From Clostridium sp. (GTDB lineage Bacteria; Bacillota; Clostridia; Acetivibrionales; Acetivibrionaceae): a stretch of DNA of 64,000 nt. How positions within the stretch are numbered: the stretch's first letter is position 1; the number at the start of each line of letters is the position of its first letter. A program made the position numbers and the translations under genes. Below, piece by piece: positions 60,390 to 64,000 of the stretch. The notes under the pieces are model-generated. The model was not told the origin of the DNA. It made no database searches and worked only from the letters and a program-made list of their open reading frames with translations. The stretch lies in the NCBI GenBank assembly GCA_012798835.1, contig JAAZML010000124.1:1-64000 (forward strand). The letters run 5' to 3'.

Positions 60390-61055
60390 CTAAAGTAATC
60401 CCCTTTCTGCAAAACTTATGTATTTTTCACCGCAGACAATTATATGATCTACCACCTTAACAGAAATAGCTTCTAGGGCTAGGGCAATCCTTTTGGTTGC
60501 TTCTATATCGGCCTTTGAGGGGTTTAAGCTACCCCCGGGATGATTATGTGCCAAAATAACACTATTTGCTTTGTGTCTTAATACCGTTTCAACTATTATC
60601 CTTGGGTAAATAGGGGATTCGTTTATTGTTCCTTCATGAACTAATTGTGCTCGATTAACCCTGTTTTGGGAATCAAGGCATATGACGTAAAATACTTCAT
60701 AGATCCTACCGATAAAAAGGCTTGTTGCATATTTTCCGGCCTTTGTTGAGCTGTTGAGTAAGGGTCTATCTTCCCATCTGTCTTTAATATAACGTCTTGA
60801 GATATCTGGTATTAAAGATAGGAGCACCGCTGAGTTTTCACCGATTCCAGATACTTTTTTTAGATCTTCAGTGTCTGCCTCAAATACCCCCGATAACGAA
60901 CCATATCTTTTTAGAAGCTTATGGGCAAGTTCATTGGTATCCCTTCTTGGAATAGAATAAAATAAAAGCAACTCTAAAACCTGATGCTGCTCGAAGCTAT
61001 CAAGTCCATCTCTTAAAAATCTTTCTTTGAGTCTTTTTCTATGCCCTTTGTGCAC
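60390..61055 (-). CDS. radC: RadC family protein (JAMM domain)
   Basis: HRKRLKERFLRDGLDSFEQHQVLELLLFYSIPRRDTNELAHKLL; JAMM motif HNHPGGSLNPSKADIEAT. Confidence 0.95.
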   Translation of the reverse strand: MHKGHRKRLKERFLRDGLDSFEQHQVLELLLFYSIPRRDTNELAHKLLKRYGSLSGVFEADTEDLKKVSGIGENSAVLLSLIPDISRRYIKDRWEDRPLLNSSTKAGKYATSLFIGRIYEVFYVICLDSQNRVNRAQLVHEGTINESPIYPRIIVETVLRHKANSVILAHNHPGGSLNPSKADIEATKRIALALEAISVKVVDHIIVCGEKYISFAERGLL

Positions 61056-61162
61056 TTACCATCCCTCCAAATCATCCAATCACTTTAAAATTTCCCACAT
61101 CCCTAGGGGTATTAAATGGATTAAATAATAAGCCCAAACACCCCGTTTTCCTGGCATTTTAA

Positions 61163-61558
61163 TTAAAATGCATTTTCAATTAAAAAAATTTTACTTACCT
61201 CGAGCTTATTATCATACTTTTTTATATAAACCTCCACAACATCAAATCGGACATCGGTATCCTTGATCTTGTTTTTGCTCAAATATATCTGCGCCAGTCT
61301 TCTTATATTGTTTTGTTTTTTATTGTTGACCGCTTCTCGAGGATATCCGTACCTAGTTGAGCTCCTTGTTTTAACTTCTATGAAGCAAATACCGGATTTT
61401 TCCCGGGAAATTATGTCTATCTCGCCGAGCCGGCTGTATCTGAAATTCCTTTCAAGTATTGCATGACCCTTCTTTTTTAAATATTCAGCCGCAGCTTCTT
61501 CACCTAGTGCACCCACCAGCCTTTTATTGTCAAAAGTTTTATCCATTTCCGTCTCCAT
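61163..61558 (-). CDS. yraN: YraN family (UPF0102) endonuclease-like protein
   Basis: LGEEAAAEYLKKKGHAILERNFRYSRLGEIDIISREKSGICFIEVKTRSSTRYG. Confidence 0.94.
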   Translation of the reverse strand: METEMDKTFDNKRLVGALGEEAAAEYLKKKGHAILERNFRYSRLGEIDIISREKSGICFIEVKTRSSTRYGYPREAVNNKKQNNIRRLAQIYLSKNKIKDTDVRFDVVEVYIKKYDNKLEVSKIFLIENAF

Positions 61559-61823
61559 ATTTTTTATCTATATCACCAATGTATGCAAATATCTGTGCTA
61601 CCACCTCGTACAACTCGGGAGGTATCTGGTCCCCGATGTTTAAAGCTTCTAAAGCATCCGAGAGTTTGTCGTCCTTTTGTATTGGTATATTGCTTTCTTG
61701 TGCCTTTTTTAATATCTTCTCTGCAATTTCTCCCTTCCCAAGTGCTACGATCTGGGGCGCATTATTTTTTTCGGGCAAATACCTAAGCGCTGCTGCCTTT
61801 TTTATTTTTTTCTCTTGAGGCAT
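61539..61823 (-). CDS. FlhB C-terminal-like protein (EscU/YscU/HrcU family, YlqH-like)
   Basis: KKAAALRYLPEKNNAPQIVALGKGEIAEKILKKAQESNIPIQKDDKLSDALEALNIGDQIPPELYEVVAQIFAYI. Confidence 0.9.
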   Translation of the reverse strand: MPQEKKIKKAAALRYLPEKNNAPQIVALGKGEIAEKILKKAQESNIPIQKDDKLSDALEALNIGDQIPPELYEVVAQIFAYIGDIDKKYGDGNG

Positions 61824-61840
61824 TCGATCCCATCCTTAAC

Positions 61841-63451
61841 CTATATTTTGCAATCAAATGTTTGACTTGATATAGCAATTTCATCTTTTAAAACATCTTT
61901 TATATTTAAAATATTGATTTTTTCGCTTATGATCCTATACTTTATACCAATTAACCGGTAACCGATTTTCCTAAGCCCATTGTAAAGTCCTGAAAAACTT
62001 TCTTTAAACAAATCTATAGCTCCCCCATGCTCTAGTCCTATATTAAGACTCATATTTTTTTTATCGATAATTATTAAGGATTCGATTTGTCCAAGGTTTT
62101 TTGTATTGACAGATAAAAAAACGGTAACATTGGAAGGATCTATACCCCTTCTTTTTTTATCTTTCTTTAAAATATATAATTCACCTGTAGTGTTAGAATC
62201 AAAAAAATTAATGGGAATTTGCATATATGCGATATGCTTGTTTATCTTACCGATAAATTCAACACAATCCTTTATACTGTCTACTTGGCTTAAAACATCT
62301 TCTTTTTTTGTTAAATTTGTTTGTTTTAAGATCTTAGTAAGAAAATTAAGCTTTTCATTAAGATTTTTGTAGGTTTTTTTGATATCCAGAGAGATATCTG
62401 GATGTTCCTTTTTTACTTCTGTGAACATATTTTTAAAAGCATTTTTTATAAGTTTTAAATCTTCATTATCACTAGCCGGTTTGGCATTATCAAACAAACC
62501 AGTGCTTAATTCTTGCTTTTGCTTATGAAGCAAATTTGCAATTACACGCTCTGACTCCTGTTTGTTTGAGTTGTAAAGGGTATCCAATTCCTCAATATCG
62601 CTTTTTATATATTCCATGAGTTCTTGCAATTCCAGTTCACCTTTATTGTCGTCCTCACTTCCCGAAATCGCTGGAAGCAATTTAGAAATTGGCTTTTTGT
62701 TAACTCCTAAATCTGTCAGCTTTTCTGTAATAGTCTCTGTGTGAGGTAGTTGTTCATCGTCGGTGAGGTCGGGAATTTCTGATTTGGATTTGAGAATGTA
62801 ATGCTTTAATTCTTCAACATTTCGTTTTAAATCAATAAGCCCAAGCCCCTTTGCAATAATTGTAATTGTTTTTTTATCATTTAAATTTGTAATTGAATCC
62901 ATTAGGCCCTTGATCTGTTTATCTATTTTGTCATTATGGAGAAGTTGGTTTAAGACATACGTATTTTTTTCATTGGGAGCTATCCCCTCACTTATTAAAA
63001 AAGCCGCCTCACTATGTGTAAGATTTTTAGATCCTGTGACCGCATTTACTATATCTTTTATTAGTTTCGCATCGGGTGGAATTTCCCTGTTGCAAAGCTC
63101 TTTGGTAGCTTCTATATTTTCCTTATCAGTTTTTAAGCCAAGCCCTAGCAACATATCTTTGATCGTGGACTCCAAAAGAACATCTTTTGGTGAATTATCC
63201 CCAGTGGTCTCCATAAACAGCCGGTTATTTATTTTATCTTTCAAAACAAGCTCAACGGTATCCCCCAAGCCAATATTGATATTGGATGTTGCGGTAGCAT
63301 TTAGAATTGTTCCATCAAACAGTTTTAAAACCAATTCATTCCCTGTCATATTTAAAATTTTTGCCCTTATTTTGTCCCCCACATTAAGCTTTGATATTAT
63401 ATCGAGAGTTGGTGTAACATTTATTAAATCAAAGAAGTTCTCGATCCTCAA
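61841..63451 (-). CDS. flagellar hook-length control (FliK/YlqG-like) protein
   Basis: Large low-complexity protein with C-terminal FliK-like region; position between the flhB-like gene and rnhB. Confidence 0.6.
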   Translation of the reverse strand: MRIENFFDLINVTPTLDIISKLNVGDKIRAKILNMTGNELVLKLFDGTILNATATSNINIGLGDTVELVLKDKINNRLFMETTGDNSPKDVLLESTIKDMLLGLGLKTDKENIEATKELCNREIPPDAKLIKDIVNAVTGSKNLTHSEAAFLISEGIAPNEKNTYVLNQLLHNDKIDKQIKGLMDSITNLNDKKTITIIAKGLGLIDLKRNVEELKHYILKSKSEIPDLTDDEQLPHTETITEKLTDLGVNKKPISKLLPAISGSEDDNKGELELQELMEYIKSDIEELDTLYNSNKQESERVIANLLHKQKQELSTGLFDNAKPASDNEDLKLIKNAFKNMFTEVKKEHPDISLDIKKTYKNLNEKLNFLTKILKQTNLTKKEDVLSQVDSIKDCVEFIGKINKHIAYMQIPINFFDSNTTGELYILKKDKKRRGIDPSNVTVFLSVNTKNLGQIESLIIIDKKNMSLNIGLEHGGAIDLFKESFSGLYNGLRKIGYRLIGIKYRIISEKINILNIKDVLKDEIAISSQTFDCKI

Positions 63452-63471
63452 CTTTTACACCCCCAATATCT

Positions 63472-64000
63472 TTATCCTATAATTTTTTTTGTAAAGGTCA
63501 TTCTATGTATCGGACAAATACCATGTTTTCTTATGGCCTCAATATGTTCTTTTGTACCATAACCTTTATGTTTAGCAAAACCGTACAACGGATACACCTG
63601 ATCCATCCGCCCTATCATTTTATCCCTTGTTACCTTTGCGACGACCGAAGCAGCAGCTATGGAAACACTTTTGGCATCCCCCTTAATTAATGATTTTTGC
63701 GGCAATTCAATATTATCTAATTTTTCTGAATCTATAAAGAGAATCTCGGGTGTAGTATCCAATGCTTCAACTGCTTGGAGCATTGCCATTTTTGTGGCAT
63801 TTAAAATATTTATTTTATCTATAATGTCCACATCCACAACCCCGATGCCAATGGAAACCGCCTTATCTGCAATAATATCATAGATCCGCTCCCTCTTTTG
63901 GGGGCTTAGTTTTTTAGAATCATTAAGACCCTCTATAAAAATACCTCTGGGTAGAATAACAGCGGCCGCAACAACGGGTCCTGCCAGCGGACCTCTTCCT
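63472..64000 (-). CDS. rnhB: ribonuclease HII (5' end outside window)
   Basis: Frame open to window edge: [85 protein letters not shown]. Confidence 0.95.
   Translation of the reverse strand, partial: GRGPLAGPVVAAAVILPRGIFIEGLNDSKKLSPQKRERIYDIIADKAVSIGIGVVDVDIIDKINILNATKMAMLQAVEALDTTPEILFIDSEKLDNIELPQKSLIKGDAKSVSIAAASVVAKVTRDKMIGRMDQVYPLYGFAKHKGYGTKEHIEAIRKHGICPIHRMTFTKKIIG

Noticed and set aside
62910-63482. Plus-strand 190-aa ORF opposite the FliK-like gene
   Set aside because: Shadow ORF rich in Ser/Phe/Ile opposite a real CDS; no ribosome site or recognisable motif.
1-64000. tRNA/rRNA genes, CRISPR arrays, IS elements, toxin-antitoxin or phage-defence modules
   Set aside because: Visual scan found no cloverleaf-type sequences, spaced direct repeats, transposase motifs or defence-family proteins; a tool search (tRNAscan-SE, CRISPRCasFinder, DefenseFinder) would be needed to be certain.

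Overview
AT-rich Clostridia-like chromosomal segment, mostly core housekeeping genes. I see no tRNA/rRNA genes, CRISPR arrays, IS elements or prophage. From left to right: the 3' part of aroB; a PRTase-like gene; miaB-ricA-like-mutS-mutL-miaA-hfq; a glycosyltransferase; rluB-like; speE-speB; a PilZ protein; a transcarboxylase-like cluster (mmdA-like, an unlisted 58-aa ORF, BCCP, a biotin-less 5S/OadA-like gene); hutP-aroH-cmk-plsC-ispH::S1 fusion; cheR; Rrf2-iscS-iscU-mnmA; a T-box RNA and tyrS; hisJ; an HD-GYP response regulator; an M18 aminopeptidase; an LCP protein; a Xer recombinase; aroK-aroC; a second PilZ protein; an M23 peptidase; a cohesin lipoprotein; a five-cohesin scaffoldin-like protein; an Sfp-type PPTase; a PQQ-propeller protein; GntR-purB; an aminotransferase; a dipeptidase; an AI-2E permease; radC-yraN-flhB-like-fliK-like-rnhB (truncated at the right edge). 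The most distinctive accessory locus is the cohesin pair (six cohesin modules, with no dockerin or anchoring module recognised by eye). The best unexplained non-coding signals are a plus-strand two-hairpin RNA with an intrinsic terminator near 44550-44640, next to a perfect 12-bp inverted repeat, and a long hairpin at 57914-57966. I did not find a demonstrably new multi-gene system; the novelty claims are limited to these loci.
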